Source of the DNA: Sporolactobacillus kofuensis
Lineage (GTDB): Bacteria; Bacillota; Bacilli; Bacillales; Sporolactobacillaceae
DNA length: 64,000 nucleotides
Direction of reading: 5' to 3'
NCBI RefSeq assembly: GCF_042660205.1
Contig: NZ_JBHSTQ010000002.1
Location: 270,856 to 334,855 of the forward strand
In this document: in pieces, positions 8,362 to 16,928 of the stretch
Layout of the letters: each line of letters opens with the position of its first letter
Numbering within the stretch: the first letter of the stretch is position 1
Notes under the pieces: model-generated
What the model was told of the DNA's origin: nothing
Seen by the model: the letters and a program-made list of their open reading frames with translations, nothing else
Database searches by the model: none
Program-made: the position numbers and the translations under genes

Positions 8362-8513
8362 CCGTTCAAAGTAATGAGAAAAACCGGGCCGAAAAAAACC
8401 ACCCAGTCCTTAATTTCCATCGATTGTGCTGCGATATCCTCTTACCAAAAGCGATCTATAAGCATCCTCATCCATGTATGTTCTCTGCGGGTCATGAATG
8501 TTTCTTATCTTTC

Positions 8514-8546
8514 AAAAAAAATTGAGAGTGAATCAATCACTCTCAT
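8514..8546 (-). terminator. Terminator of the 379-residue protein gene
   Basis: On the minus strand, an 8-pair stem GAGAGTGA/TCACTCTC with loop TTGA is followed by AATTTTTTTT. It separates this gene from the coiled-coil gene, which therefore needs its own promoter. Confidence 0.9.
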
Positions 8547-8563
8547 TACAAACGAGATTCTTT

Positions 8564-9703
8564 TCAAAGTTCTACGTGGAGACTTTCATCATTTGTCTCC
8601 ACCAAACCGGTTTCGAATGTTACTTTATCTTTCTTCCCATCAATCAGTTTCAAGCTAAATTTGCTTGATTCTGTTCCGCTTGCCAGATCTAGTGTAAAAT
8701 CCAGCTTTTCATCATTATCCGCTTTACCTTCTCCTGCGAGCTTCAAAATGGCGTATCCATTTTTCTCGAAGGCTTCCAAACTTTCTGGATCAACATGCGT
8801 AGCATTAAAGGTTAAGCTTTTGCTGTCGCTCCCTTTATTTGAATCTTCGAACTTGAATTTAACAGAACTGTCTTCCAACTGTCCATTTGGAGCAATATTG
8901 ACCTTGAGACCTGCAACGCCCTTTAATTCAGATCCTTCGGTAATCGAACCACTTACTTTACCACGCGCGCTTGCGCAGTAATGTTTTCCTGGGAAAATAT
9001 CCTCACATTGCTTTGGAAAATCCGGCTCTGGACAATGGTCATCCCATTCTGGATCATGGACATGAATGTCATTACCGCGAGGATCGCAGAATTTAGCCTT
9101 TACTTCCAACTTAACCTCTGCTTCTACTTGAATATCGGCGCAGAAGAATACTTTAATCCGCAATGTTTGCGGGAACGGGCCGTTCAGAATGATCGAATCG
9201 CCTAACAAACGTGAGGTGATCTTTGAAATTCTGCAAAATAGATCGGTTCCATCTGGATAGCAAAGCGCAAAAGATTCAAGTGCCGAGACGTCTGTTTTTA
9301 CTTTTGCAACTTCCTCTCCCTGTCTGTCGACGACAAGTACAGTAATCGTAGCAGTAAACAGTAAATCTACCAATTCAGCGCTGACTTCATGCCCGTGCAG
9401 CCATCCTGTTACAGGACGCTTTTCTCCAACCTGCTCACAGAAGAAATCTTTATGATGGCCCTTTTTTGCCTCACTAGTACCAAGTGGAAATAAAGGCGGA
9501 GTTTTCGGTGCTTTAACCACCACTTGAAGTGGTCTTCTGTATGGATCGGACAAAGCGCGATCAATGTCTTCAAGCTGCGCTTCAGTAAAACGGATTCTAA
9601 CCTTTGTCGGTATTCTGTCCGTTACCCAGTCATAGACCTTGGGAACTCTGATACACTCATCTTTAAGCCCACTATGTGGCTTAGATATCAATTTACTTCC
9701 CAT
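8564..9703 (-). CDS. Unrecognised 379-residue protein with CIRVPKVYDWV start motif, possible spore-surface protein
   Basis: The N-terminus carries DECIRVPKVYDWV (residues about 15-27), a motif I associate with secreted or spore outer-layer proteins of Bacillales, though I cannot name a family with certainty. The middle contains scattered cysteines (FFCEQ, LCYPDG, FFCADI, CDPRG, HCPEP, QCEDIF, HYCAS) and an acidic, histidine-containing linker (DIHVHDPEWDDHCPEPDFPKQ). The C-terminal 130 residues are Ser/Lys/Glu/Asp-rich and beta-like. There is no signal peptide and no membrane helix, which fits assembly from the mother-cell cytoplasm. An AGAAAGGAAGG ribosome site precedes the ATG. A possible sporulation-type promoter lies upstream. 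Confidence 0.72.
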   Translation of the reverse strand: MGSKLISKPHSGLKDECIRVPKVYDWVTDRIPTKVRIRFTEAQLEDIDRALSDPYRRPLQVVVKAPKTPPLFPLGTSEAKKGHHKDFFCEQVGEKRPVTGWLHGHEVSAELVDLLFTATITVLVVDRQGEEVAKVKTDVSALESFALCYPDGTDLFCRISKITSRLLGDSIILNGPFPQTLRIKVFFCADIQVEAEVKLEVKAKFCDPRGNDIHVHDPEWDDHCPEPDFPKQCEDIFPGKHYCASARGKVSGSITEGSELKGVAGLKVNIAPNGQLEDSSVKFKFEDSNKGSDSKSLTFNATHVDPESLEAFEKNGYAILKLAGEGKADNDEKLDFTLDLASGTESSKFSLKLIDGKKDKVTFETGLVETNDESLHVEL

Positions 9704-9755
9704 TCAAAACCTTCCTTTCTAACAAATATAAAAACATGGTTGGTTGTTTCCCTAC

Positions 9756-9763
9756 ATAGTATG
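9756..9763 (-). promoter_or_regulatory. Possible sigma-E-type -10 element
   Basis: CATACTAT on the minus strand differs at one position from the sigma-E -10 consensus CATACAHT. It sits 53 bases before the start of the 379-residue protein. The matching -35 is poor, so this is weak. Confidence 0.28.
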
Positions 9764-9907
9764 GATATGGCATGGGGATTGGCACACATATCGCTGCCCA
9801 TTTTGTGCTAATAACTAGAAAAATGACAATGAAAAGCACATTGAAAATCATGACGATGCTCATCTACAAAGCATAATGTAGAGTGGCTCAATAAAAGGAG
9901 GGATAAA

Positions 9908-10213
9908 ATGTCAGATGAACGTCGAGATCAGCGGAAAAGAGCACTCGAGATACTTAATTCCTCAAATTCATGGCCGATTTGGCCAAAAAAGAAAAAAAAG
10001 ATCACTGAAGACCTTGACCAGAAAATAGACTTGAAAAATGTGCCAAGCACGGGTGATGAAGAAGCAGAGAGCATCTTTTATCAGTCATTTAAAGAACGAA
10101 CAATCAGGGAAACAGAACGACACCCCATTCAGCCATTTAATCAAAGTGAGCGACAGTCTGCTCAGATCGATCCATTTAAAGAAGACAACGCTAACGGCCC
10201 AGACAACCAGTGA
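9908..10213 (+). CDS. Unrecognised 101-residue basic/charged protein
   Basis: This small hydrophilic protein has an RRDQRKR start, a KKKKKIT patch near residue 30 and an acidic, Gln-rich second half. There are no cysteines, membrane helices or recognised domain. A very strong AAAAGGAGG ribosome site lies 6-8 bases before the ATG, which supports it being real. It is divergent from the 379-residue gene and co-directional with the 49-residue frame at 10259. In B. subtilis the place next to fabI is held by cotO (yjbX) and the cotVWXYZ cluster; I see no convincing CotO similarity, so a coat role is only a positional inference. Confidence 0.7.
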   Translation: MSDERRDQRKRALEILNSSNSWPIWPKKKKKITEDLDQKIDLKNVPSTGDEEAESIFYQSFKERTIRETERHPIQPFNQSERQSAQIDPFKEDNANGPDNQ

Positions 10214-10258
10214 CATTCTGAATACGATGAAAGGAGACTTGAAAAGGAGCTGGGTACA

Positions 10259-10408
10259 ATGGTTTATCGAAAGGATCCTAAGGTATCCCGAAAAAGAAAA
10301 GGGCAAAAGAATAAATCCACACAGGAGGCCGATCTGTTCTTTGAAGCACCAAAAAACAACTGTAGTACTTGTGGAAGAGTCACCTGGCATCCGGGACAGA
10401 CAAAATAA
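10259..10408 (+). CDS. Unrecognised 49-residue protein with CxxC motif
   Basis: This short frame starts at an ATG preceded by AAAAGGAG, and ends just before a strong terminator. The first half is very basic (RKDPKVSRKRKGQKNK). The second carries a CSTCGR motif and ends TWHPGQTK, so it could bind a metal ion. It is 45 bases after the 101-residue gene and probably co-transcribed with it. No family is recognised. Confidence 0.6.
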   Translation: MVYRKDPKVSRKRKGQKNKSTQEADLFFEAPKNNCSTCGRVTWHPGQTK

Positions 10409-10411
10409 AGA

Positions 10412-10457
10412 AAAAAAGATACCTGACCCATGAAAAATAGGGGCCAGGCATCTTTTA
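10412..10457. terminator. Bidirectional terminator
   Basis: AGATACCTGACCC pairs with GGGGCCAGGCATCT, with an A tract before and TTTT after. It serves the small plus-strand genes and fabI from the minus strand. Confidence 0.85.
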
Positions 10458-10472
10458 TTAATGATTTGACAA

Positions 10473-11249
10473 TCAGATACTGATAATGTTGAAACCGGCA
10501 TCAACATGAATCGTTTCACCGGTAATACTTTTCGACAAATCACTAAACAAGAAGAGTGCGGTGTTGCCAACATCTTCCGGATTAATGGCTCGACGCAGTG
10601 GCGCTTTTTCTTCGATTACTTTCAGTACACTATTGAAATCGGAAATACCTTTTGCTGAGAGTGTACGAATCGGACCTGCAGAAATGCCATTTACGCGAAT
10701 GTTGTCCTTGCCAAGGTCGTTAGCCAAATATTTGACACTCGCGTCTAGGCTCGCTTTTGCCACACCCATCACATTATAATTTTTAACGACGCGTTCTCCA
10801 CCGAGATAGGTCATCGTGACGACACTGCCGCCTTCAGTCATCAAATCCTTCGCTTCCTTAAGCACTGCGGTTAAGGAATAGGCACTGACATTCTGAGCGA
10901 GCAGGAACCCGTCACGTGTTGTATTCATGTAGTCTCCGTCTAGTTCTTCTTTCTTTGCGAAAGCAATACAATGTGCCAATCCGTGAATAACGCCTACGTC
11001 TTCTTTGATTTTGGCAAAAGTGGTCTTTATTTCCTCATCAATCGTAACATCGCATGCATAGAAAAGACTGTCTTTTCCTTCCAGTGTTGCAGCAAGTTTT
11101 TCGATTGGTTCACGAAAACGTTCATTATTATAAGTAAAGACTAGTCTTGCGCCCGCGCGATCAAGCGCTTGAGCAATTCCCCAAGCAATACTTCTTTTAT
11201 TAGCGACACCCATGACAACATATGTACGTCCTTTAAGTGTTAATTCCAT
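10473..11249 (-). CDS. fabI: Enoyl-[acyl-carrier-protein] reductase FabI
   Basis: FabI catalyses the last step of each fatty acid elongation cycle, reducing enoyl-ACP with NAD(P)H in the cytosol. The 258-residue short-chain dehydrogenase-type protein shows the cofactor start VVMGVANKRSIAWGIA (residues about 10-25), the DVTIDEEI block, and the catalytic Tyr-X6-Lys in YNVMGVAKASLD. The C-terminal substrate loop is PIRTLSAKGISDF. Length is normal for the family. A GGGAGGA site precedes the ATG. It is monocistronic, as in B. subtilis (yjbW). FapR control is usual for Bacillus, but the upstream half-site GATACTAG has no convincing partner. Confidence 0.97.
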   Translation of the reverse strand: MELTLKGRTYVVMGVANKRSIAWGIAQALDRAGARLVFTYNNERFREPIEKLAATLEGKDSLFYACDVTIDEEIKTTFAKIKEDVGVIHGLAHCIAFAKKEELDGDYMNTTRDGFLLAQNVSAYSLTAVLKEAKDLMTEGGSVVTMTYLGGERVVKNYNVMGVAKASLDASVKYLANDLGKDNIRVNGISAGPIRTLSAKGISDFNSVLKVIEEKAPLRRAINPEDVGNTALFLFSDLSKSITGETIHVDAGFNIISI

Positions 11250-11412
11250 GTCTAATCCTCCCTAGTATCACATCAATCCAAATGATATTATATCATGAAA
11301 GCGCGCGAACGTCCTATTCGAGTCTATGAGCACAGAATTTAACCGAAAAACTGATGAACGTTTTCCTCAACTAATGCTTCGAATCGTATTTCTCAGTTTA
11401 AATAACGAATTA

Positions 11413-11430
11413 TTTTACTCTATAGTAAAA
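11413..11430. promoter_or_regulatory. Perfect inverted repeat between fabI and rodA
   Basis: TTTTACT-CTAT-AGTAAAA has perfect 7-base arms. It lies in the 343-base gene-free stretch 11250-11592 between divergent fabI and the SEDS gene, where no small frame is seen. An operator role is possible; the regulator is not identified. Confidence 0.35.
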
Positions 11431-11592
11431 AAGGTAAAATCCATACGAATAGTATAAAAAGCAATCACCTCACCGCTTTTGAATGATCGCAATCCTCATG
11501 ATTATTGTTTCTTTTTTTCAAATGATAGGCTATCATGATAAAGGATTATTATCCGTGAAGTAGTGAAATTATTTCTGAAGAAGGATTCATTT

Positions 11593-12759
11593 ATGATGAA
11601 CAGAGACTCTCTCGCAAAAATAGATTATACACTGTTTTTTATTGTCTTCTTATTGGCATGTATCAGCTATATCTCCATATCGATGGCACCGCTAAGTTCC
11701 GGTGCACCTGCGGTCAGTATGGCTCATCGCCAAATCGTATGGTACGTGATCAGTTTCATCTTCGCATTGGGGATGATGCTCTTCGATTATGATCGTTTAA
11801 AGCGCATGCACTGGATTTTCTATGGCATCGGCATGTTTCTGCTCTTTGGTCTAACACTTGCTCAGATCGGCTTACCAATCCCATTGGTTGATAAATCACA
11901 CGGGGCAACAAGTTGGTATATCCTACCTGGAATCGGCCAACTCCAGCCCTCGGAGTTCATGAAACTCTTTATGATTGTTTCACTTGCTACCACTATTGAT
12001 AAGCATAATGAAGCATATCCAATTAGAGGACTTAGAGAAGATCTGCACTTGTTAGGCAAAATTGCGCTCGTCTCTTTTCCACCATTTGCTCTGGTATTTA
12101 TCCAACCCGACCTTGGAACCGCACTTGTGATGTTTAGCATTATCATCTCCATGACTCTCGTGAGCGGGATCAATTGGAAACTGATTGTGAGTATTCTCAC
12201 TTCCATTGTCTTTGGACTGACTTTCTTTGCCATTAGTTGGTTTAAGTTTCCTGCAATCATTAATCTTGTACTCAAATCGCATCAAAAGGATCGATTTTTA
12301 GCTTGGCAGGATCCTCAACGCTATTCTTCTGAGGAAGGTTATCAGTTGCTTCAGGCATTAAATTCGATTGGCTCGGGCGAATTTTTCAATCATAAATTTA
12401 ATCCGGCGATCTCACTTCCTGAATCCTATAATGATTTTATTTTCGCTGTGATTGGTGGTAGTTTTGGGTTCGTTGGCGCGGTAACTGTTGTCTTGCTGTT
12501 CTTTCTATTGATATCAAGAGTCATTAAAGCCGCCGTCGAAACGCATGATCCTTTTGGCAGCTATATATGTACCGGCATTGTCGGTATGATTATGTTTCAG
12601 GTATTTGAAAATATCGGTATGAACATTCAATTGATGCCAGTTACAGGTATTACCCTTCCCTTCCTAAGTTATGGAGGAAGCTCACTGCTCGCCAGTATGA
12701 TCTGTGTTGGTTTGGTCCAAAGTGTACGGATGCAAACGCAAAAGTTCATGTTCACCTAA
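11593..12759 (+). CDS. rodA: RodA-type SEDS peptidoglycan glycosyltransferase
   Basis: This 388-residue SEDS protein has about ten membrane helices. SEDS proteins polymerise lipid II into glycan strands together with a class B penicillin-binding protein: RodA in the elongasome, FtsW in the divisome. The QPSEFMKL block, the essential aspartate in FIQPDLGTAL, the DFIFAVIG block and the C-terminal GITLPFLSYGGSS are present. The short N-terminus and GATSWYILPGIG segment fit RodA better than FtsW or SpoVE. I start at ATG 11593, 7 bases after AAGAAGGA; the longer frame begins at a GTG without a ribosome site. No partner PBP is adjacent. Confidence 0.85.
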   Translation: MMNRDSLAKIDYTLFFIVFLLACISYISISMAPLSSGAPAVSMAHRQIVWYVISFIFALGMMLFDYDRLKRMHWIFYGIGMFLLFGLTLAQIGLPIPLVDKSHGATSWYILPGIGQLQPSEFMKLFMIVSLATTIDKHNEAYPIRGLREDLHLLGKIALVSFPPFALVFIQPDLGTALVMFSIIISMTLVSGINWKLIVSILTSIVFGLTFFAISWFKFPAIINLVLKSHQKDRFLAWQDPQRYSSEEGYQLLQALNSIGSGEFFNHKFNPAISLPESYNDFIFAVIGGSFGFVGAVTVVLLFFLLISRVIKAAVETHDPFGSYICTGIVGMIMFQVFENIGMNIQLMPVTGITLPFLSYGGSSLLASMICVGLVQSVRMQTQKFMFT

Positions 12760-12786
12760 AAACGGTCATTTGACCGTTTTTTTTTA
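12760..12786 (+). terminator. Terminator of rodA
   Basis: AAACGGTC-ATTT-GACCGTTT is followed by a long T run, right after the stop codon. Confidence 0.92.
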
Positions 12787-12950
12787 CACATAAGTAAGTA
12801 TCATACGCTGGTGGTGTTTCGTGTAGGCGCAATCGATCATCAAGAAAAACTACATTTTTACACAAACAGATTTGCACTTTCTTTATTTTAAAATAGGCCC
12901 GTTTGGAGAAAATAGAAGCTAAAGCTAATTCAACATGAAGGATGAATGGT

Positions 12951-13691
12951 ATGTATGATGTAATTGGAGACGTTCATGGGTGTCTTCGCGAATTTGTTCA
13001 ACTGACTAAAAAACTGGGTTATCTGTGGCAAAATAATCTGCCCATCCATCCGGATCAACGCAAGCTCGTTTTTGTCGGAGACATCACAGATCGTGGATCA
13101 TCATCTGTCGCCATGATTCGAATAGTTACACGCTTGGTTGACCAAGGTCTAGCTCTGTATGTGCCCGGTAATCACTGCAATAAACTATACCGATTTCTTA
13201 TCGGCCGCCATGTGCAAGTTGCTCATGGACTGGAAACAACGGTTCAGGAACTGGATCAGCTCGATGCTCAAGTCCGCGACCAAGTCTCAATGCAGTTTAT
13301 TAATCTCTACACAAAAGCGCCACTGATTCTCTATTTGGATCAGCAGCGCTTAGTCGTTTGCCATGCAGGTATTCAGGAACAGGATTTAAATCAACCGATT
13401 TCGAATCGCATCAAAACTTTTGTTCTCTACGGGGACATTACCGGAAAAAAAGATGTCAATGGACTTCCCGAGCGCCGAGATTGGGCAATGCATTATCATG
13501 GAGATCCATTGATTGTGTATGGTCATACCCCAGTTTTAAAACCACGTTGGAAAAATAGGACATTAAATGTGGATACCGGTTGTGTCTTCGGGGGCATGCT
13601 AAGCGCCCTTCGCTACCCAGAGATGGACGTTGTGTCCATAGCTTCCTCCATGCCGTATAGTGAAAATCGATTCAGATCGTTTCCAGATTAA
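12951..13691 (+). CDS. prpE: Bis(5'-nucleosyl)-tetraphosphatase PrpE
   Basis: PrpE is a metallophosphoesterase that splits Ap4A-type dinucleotides symmetrically. In B. subtilis it affects spore germination. The phosphoesterase signatures are clear: GDVHGC (residues about 6-11), GDITDRG, GNHCNK, and later VYGHTPV. The chosen start ATG 12951 has AAGGA 8 bases upstream and gives 246 residues, close to the family length. An ATG at 12942 would overlap that site. It is convergent with the pseudouridine synthase gene and overlaps its 3' end by 20 bases. In B. subtilis prpE follows yjbO in the same direction, so this gene has been inverted here. Confidence 0.93.
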   Translation: MYDVIGDVHGCLREFVQLTKKLGYLWQNNLPIHPDQRKLVFVGDITDRGSSSVAMIRIVTRLVDQGLALYVPGNHCNKLYRFLIGRHVQVAHGLETTVQELDQLDAQVRDQVSMQFINLYTKAPLILYLDQQRLVVCHAGIQEQDLNQPISNRIKTFVLYGDITGKKDVNGLPERRDWAMHYHGDPLIVYGHTPVLKPRWKNRTLNVDTGCVFGGMLSALRYPEMDVVSIASSMPYSENRFRSFPD

Positions 13692-14622
13692 TTTGTTCAT
13701 TAATCAATCGCACCATATCTTCTGGACACTGCTTATGAATATGGATCATTTCATCGGTAAAAGGATGAATGAAGGACACTTCGAAGCTATGCAACGCTTG
13801 ACGGTTGATCTGGTCCATTTTCCCGCCATAGAGATCATCGCCAAGAAGCGGGTAACCGATTGAAGCAAAATGGACCCGAATCTGATGCGTTCTGCCTGTC
13901 TGCAGGCGAACAACAACTAATGTCCACCCTACTCCGCGTTTTAGCACTTTGTAATGCGTCACGGACCTTCTTCCAGATTGCCAATCCACCATGCGCTCAA
14001 TCGCACTCCCATCCTTACGTCCGATCGGCGCATCGATTGTCCCATGATCCTGTAATACATTCCCCTCAACAATCGCTAAGTATCTTCGATGAATATCTTT
14101 TCGTTTCTGCATTTTAAAGAACCGCTCATGGCTGAATCGATGTTTTGCAACAAGCATTAGACCCGATGTGTTTCGATCAAGGCGGTTAATAATATGGACT
14201 GTTGAAGCAAGATTTTCATTTTTAAAGTAACGAAGCAAGCCATTTGCTAGTGTTCCTGACGGGTATTGATGTGATGGTATGACCGGAATTCCTGCTGGTT
14301 TATTCACGATCAGCACGGTATCATCTTCATAAACGATATCGAGATCCATCTCCTCATCAGAAAGAAAGTCACTAGGCGTTTCCTGAGGAAAAATAACTGT
14401 TAACCGTTCTCCCTCTTGGAGTACGTGGCGCACAGACCGCTCCTGCCCATCCACAAGCAACTTGCCACCCTTGTACTTAATCGCTGAAAGTGCACGTCGG
14501 GATACTTTGATTTCTTTCTTTAAATAGTCCCGCATGAGCATACCTTGCTCGGCAGCACTCATTATTTTTTCAATTGTATAACACTTTTTCTCCATACGAA
14601 TCGGAACACGGTTGCCCCTCAT
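13672..14622 (-). CDS. yjbO: RluA-family pseudouridine synthase (YjbO-like)
   Basis: The 316-residue protein has an S4-like N-terminal RNA-binding part (SRRALSAIKYKGGKLLVDGQ), then the RluA/RluD catalytic domain. That domain carries motif I HIINRLDRNTSGLML with the catalytic aspartate, and QTGRTHQIRVHFASIGYPLLGDDLYGG. Such enzymes isomerise uridine to pseudouridine in ribosomal or transfer RNA; the exact target of YjbO is not known to me. ATG 14622 follows AAAGGA at 5 bases, so translation likely continues from nadK, 23 bases upstream. Order relQ-nadK-yjbO equals B. subtilis yjbM-nadF-yjbO. Confidence 0.93.
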   Translation of the reverse strand: MRGNRVPIRMEKKCYTIEKIMSAAEQGMLMRDYLKKEIKVSRRALSAIKYKGGKLLVDGQERSVRHVLQEGERLTVIFPQETPSDFLSDEEMDLDIVYEDDTVLIVNKPAGIPVIPSHQYPSGTLANGLLRYFKNENLASTVHIINRLDRNTSGLMLVAKHRFSHERFFKMQKRKDIHRRYLAIVEGNVLQDHGTIDAPIGRKDGSAIERMVDWQSGRRSVTHYKVLKRGVGWTLVVVRLQTGRTHQIRVHFASIGYPLLGDDLYGGKMDQINRQALHSFEVSFIHPFTDEMIHIHKQCPEDMVRLINEQINLETI

Positions 14623-14645
14623 TCACGTCCTTTACCAAAATAAAA

Positions 14646-15485
14646 TCAACCAATAAATGCATCCCGTACGCGCCGCCAGAATGGAAGTGGCCGAAAACGC
14701 GCGAAGCGAATTTTTTCTTTTGCCACACCAAATTCAATTTGGCGTACATTGTCATGGATGCTCGACAAATGATCCAGAGAAAGCGTAAACGAACGATCAG
14801 CGACTGGAATCACCTGACAATGATGATGCTCGGGAAGAATCAATGGAGATCCAACGGTACGATAGACTCGATTGTTAATGGATGCAATCTCTGTGAGCTG
14901 TACTGAGGGTAATGAGGGATGTATGATTGCACCGGATAACCCCTTATTATAAGCGGTGGAACCTGTAGGTGTTGAGAAGCACAGTCCATCCCCTCTAAAG
15001 CTCTCAAATTTTTCGTCTTTAATCATCACATCTGCAACGAGCAACTCATTAACACTTCTTACCGTGCATTCATTCAGTGCCAGAAAATGTCTTGAGGGTT
15101 GTACATTCATATAATGAATAGATACGGATAAAAGCGGATATTCAACGCTATTGAAGTCCTTACCAACAATCGATTGAACTAAGTCGTCAACTTCTTCCGA
15201 CGTCCAGTCCGCATAGAAGCCTAAATGACCCGTATGTACGCCAACAAATGCAGTTTCATTCAAACGGTCCGTATACCTGTGGAAGGCTTGAAGCAACGTC
15301 CCATCACCGCCAACTGATATCACAAGATCGGGGTGAATCTCATCATAGACCAGCTTATGCGTTGTGAGCTTTTCAAAAATTTGTTTTCTCAATGTATCTG
15401 AAAACGAGTCGCCTCTGTTTTCAATTGCAAACTTTTTCAAAGATCCTGCCGGGACATCCTTTTTATAGATCGGTTTCTCATTCAT
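14646..15485 (-). CDS. nadK: NAD kinase
   Basis: NAD kinase phosphorylates NAD to NADP using ATP or polyphosphate. The 279-residue protein has VISVGGDGTLLQAFHRY (GGDGT phosphate-binding motif), VGVHTGHLGFYADW, the ALNECTVR block and the SFRGDGLCFSTPTGSTAYNKGLSG NAD site. It aligns closely with B. subtilis NadF but has about 16 extra N-terminal residues. A TTG with AGGATC just upstream could be a shorter start; the ATG at 15485 has GAAGGAG 10 bases upstream. It is between relQ and the pseudouridine synthase gene, probably in one transcript. Confidence 0.95.
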   Translation of the reverse strand: MNEKPIYKKDVPAGSLKKFAIENRGDSFSDTLRKQIFEKLTTHKLVYDEIHPDLVISVGGDGTLLQAFHRYTDRLNETAFVGVHTGHLGFYADWTSEEVDDLVQSIVGKDFNSVEYPLLSVSIHYMNVQPSRHFLALNECTVRSVNELLVADVMIKDEKFESFRGDGLCFSTPTGSTAYNKGLSGAIIHPSLPSVQLTEIASINNRVYRTVGSPLILPEHHHCQVIPVADRSFTLSLDHLSSIHDNVRQIEFGVAKEKIRFARFRPLPFWRRVRDAFIG

Positions 15486-15535
15486 GTTTCATGAACTCCT
15501 TCCCTTGCGCCAATGAATCGGATATGCCCCTCTGG

Positions 15536-16171
15536 TCATTTCTCATCTTTATTCTCATCAGCATTCTTCTGAAGAAAGCGTCGTTGTGCGACCTGAATTT
15601 CATCTCTAATTTGAGACATTTCTTCATCAAGGCGAAAAGCCGCTTCTGCTGCACTTAATAATCGCGTTTTTACATCCGCCGGGATATTCCCGTTATATTT
15701 ATAATTCAATGAGTGCTCAATTGTTGCCCAGAAATTCATAGCGAGTGTACGCACCTGAATTTCAACCAATATTTTTTTCTCACCATGAACCGTCTGTACC
15801 GGGTATTGAACAACCACATGGTAAGAACGATAACCACTTTTTTTCTTCTCACTAATGTAATCACGTTCTTCGACAACAATAAGATCCGTGCGACTCCGGA
15901 TCAGTTCAACAACTCTGCGGATATCGTCAACAAACTGACACATCACGCGAATACCCGCAAGATCTTGCATCTGCGTATTCAGCTGGGTTAAAGGCATTCC
16001 CTTTCTCCGGGCTTTTTCAATAATACTTGGTATCGGTTTAACGCGACCGGTAACGAATTCAATCGGGGAATTTTCTGAGGTTACTTCATACAGATCCCGA
16101 TACCCACGTAACTTCACTTTGAGTTCATCTACTGCTTGCCGGTAAGGGGCAAGAAATATTTCCCATTCCAT
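15536..16171 (-). CDS. relQ: Small alarmone synthetase RelQ (SAS1)
   Basis: RelQ makes (p)ppGpp from ATP and GDP/GTP and has no hydrolase domain. The 211 residues equal the B. subtilis YjbM length when the ATG at 16171 is used (GGAGTG 7 bases upstream). The RelA/SpoT synthetase motifs are present: KPIPSIIEKARRKG, DLAGIRVMCQFVDDI, and EKKKSGYRSYHVVVQYP, followed by VEIQVRTLAMNFWATIEHSLNYKY. The helical tail (RRFLQKNADENKDEK) mediates tetramer formation in homologues. First gene of the relQ-nadK-yjbO run, divergent from the CYTH gene. Confidence 0.95.
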   Translation of the reverse strand: MEWEIFLAPYRQAVDELKVKLRGYRDLYEVTSENSPIEFVTGRVKPIPSIIEKARRKGMPLTQLNTQMQDLAGIRVMCQFVDDIRRVVELIRSRTDLIVVEERDYISEKKKSGYRSYHVVVQYPVQTVHGEKKILVEIQVRTLAMNFWATIEHSLNYKYNGNIPADVKTRLLSAAEAAFRLDEEMSQIRDEIQVAQRRFLQKNADENKDEK

Positions 16172-16336
16172 GACAATCACTCCATTGTTCCAAGACAAAT
16201 ACAGGTATGGTTAAGACGTTCCCATCCCGAAATTTTATATACCGTCTGTTGTTTCTTCCCCCCCATTATGTCATAATTTAGAAGAACTTACGAGTATCTA
16301 ATTAGCAACATTGTTGAGGGGCGGGGCGTTATCATT

Positions 16337-16921
16337 ATGGCTCAAGAATTGGAAATTGAATTTAAGAATATGCTGACAGCTGAAGAATTCACTATGCTAT
16401 GCAAGAGCTTTGGCTTGGAGCCTTCCTCGTTTTTCAAACAAGTCAATTACTACTTCGACACCCCCACTTCCGCATTGAAAAATAAAAGAACGGTACTGCG
16501 GATCCGTGATGACGGACGGCAGCACGATTTTACTTTAAAGCAGCCACATGACGATGTAATTCTAGAGACCCACCAACAGCTTAATGATGAGGAAAGCCGA
16601 TCCATGGTTCATCTAGGCATTGTCCCGTCGGGCGAAATTGAACAAGCCATCACGAAAATGGGCGTTGATCCGGATCAGCTTGTATTGATTGGTGAACTGA
16701 CCACGAAACGTACTCAGTTTCCTTTTGAATCCGGTGAACTCTTCTTAGACCACAGTTACTATCTTGACCATCATGACTATGAACTTGAATACGAAGCAGA
16801 AAGTCAGGCGACCGGTGTTGAAATTTTTCAGAAGCTCCTTCAGGATTATTCCATTCCGCGTCGGCCTTCGATGAGTAAAATGATGCGGCTATATCAAGCG
16901 ATGCAGTCAAAAAGGAGCTGA
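16337..16921 (+). CDS. yjbK: CYTH-domain protein (YjbK-like)
   Basis: The protein opens with ELEIEFKN, the ExExK metal-triphosphate signature of CYTH domains. It continues with VNYYFDTP, LRIRDDG, FTLKQP and an ELEYEAES acidic strand that completes the beta tunnel. CYTH proteins bind or hydrolyse triphosphates such as ATP, thiamine triphosphate or inorganic triphosphate; the substrate here is unknown. The 194 residues match YjbK. Its divergent location beside relQ is conserved in Bacillales, which suggests a link to nucleotide signalling, though that is inference. It is followed 7 bases later by the lytic transglycosylase gene. Confidence 0.92.
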   Translation: MAQELEIEFKNMLTAEEFTMLCKSFGLEPSSFFKQVNYYFDTPTSALKNKRTVLRIRDDGRQHDFTLKQPHDDVILETHQQLNDEESRSMVHLGIVPSGEIEQAITKMGVDPDQLVLIGELTTKRTQFPFESGELFLDHSYYLDHHDYELEYEAESQATGVEIFQKLLQDYSIPRRPSMSKMMRLYQAMQSKRS

Positions 16922-16928
16922 ACCTCTT

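Noticed and set aside
8209..8658. 149-codon plus-strand frame across the coiled-coil gene start
   Set aside because: It crosses a terminator and is antisense to two better-supported genes.
10085..10573. 162-codon minus-strand frame opposite the small genes and fabI end
   Set aside because: It crosses a strong terminator and is antisense to frames with good ribosome sites.
11250..11275. FapR operator before fabI
   Set aside because: Only a single GATACTAG half-site is visible.
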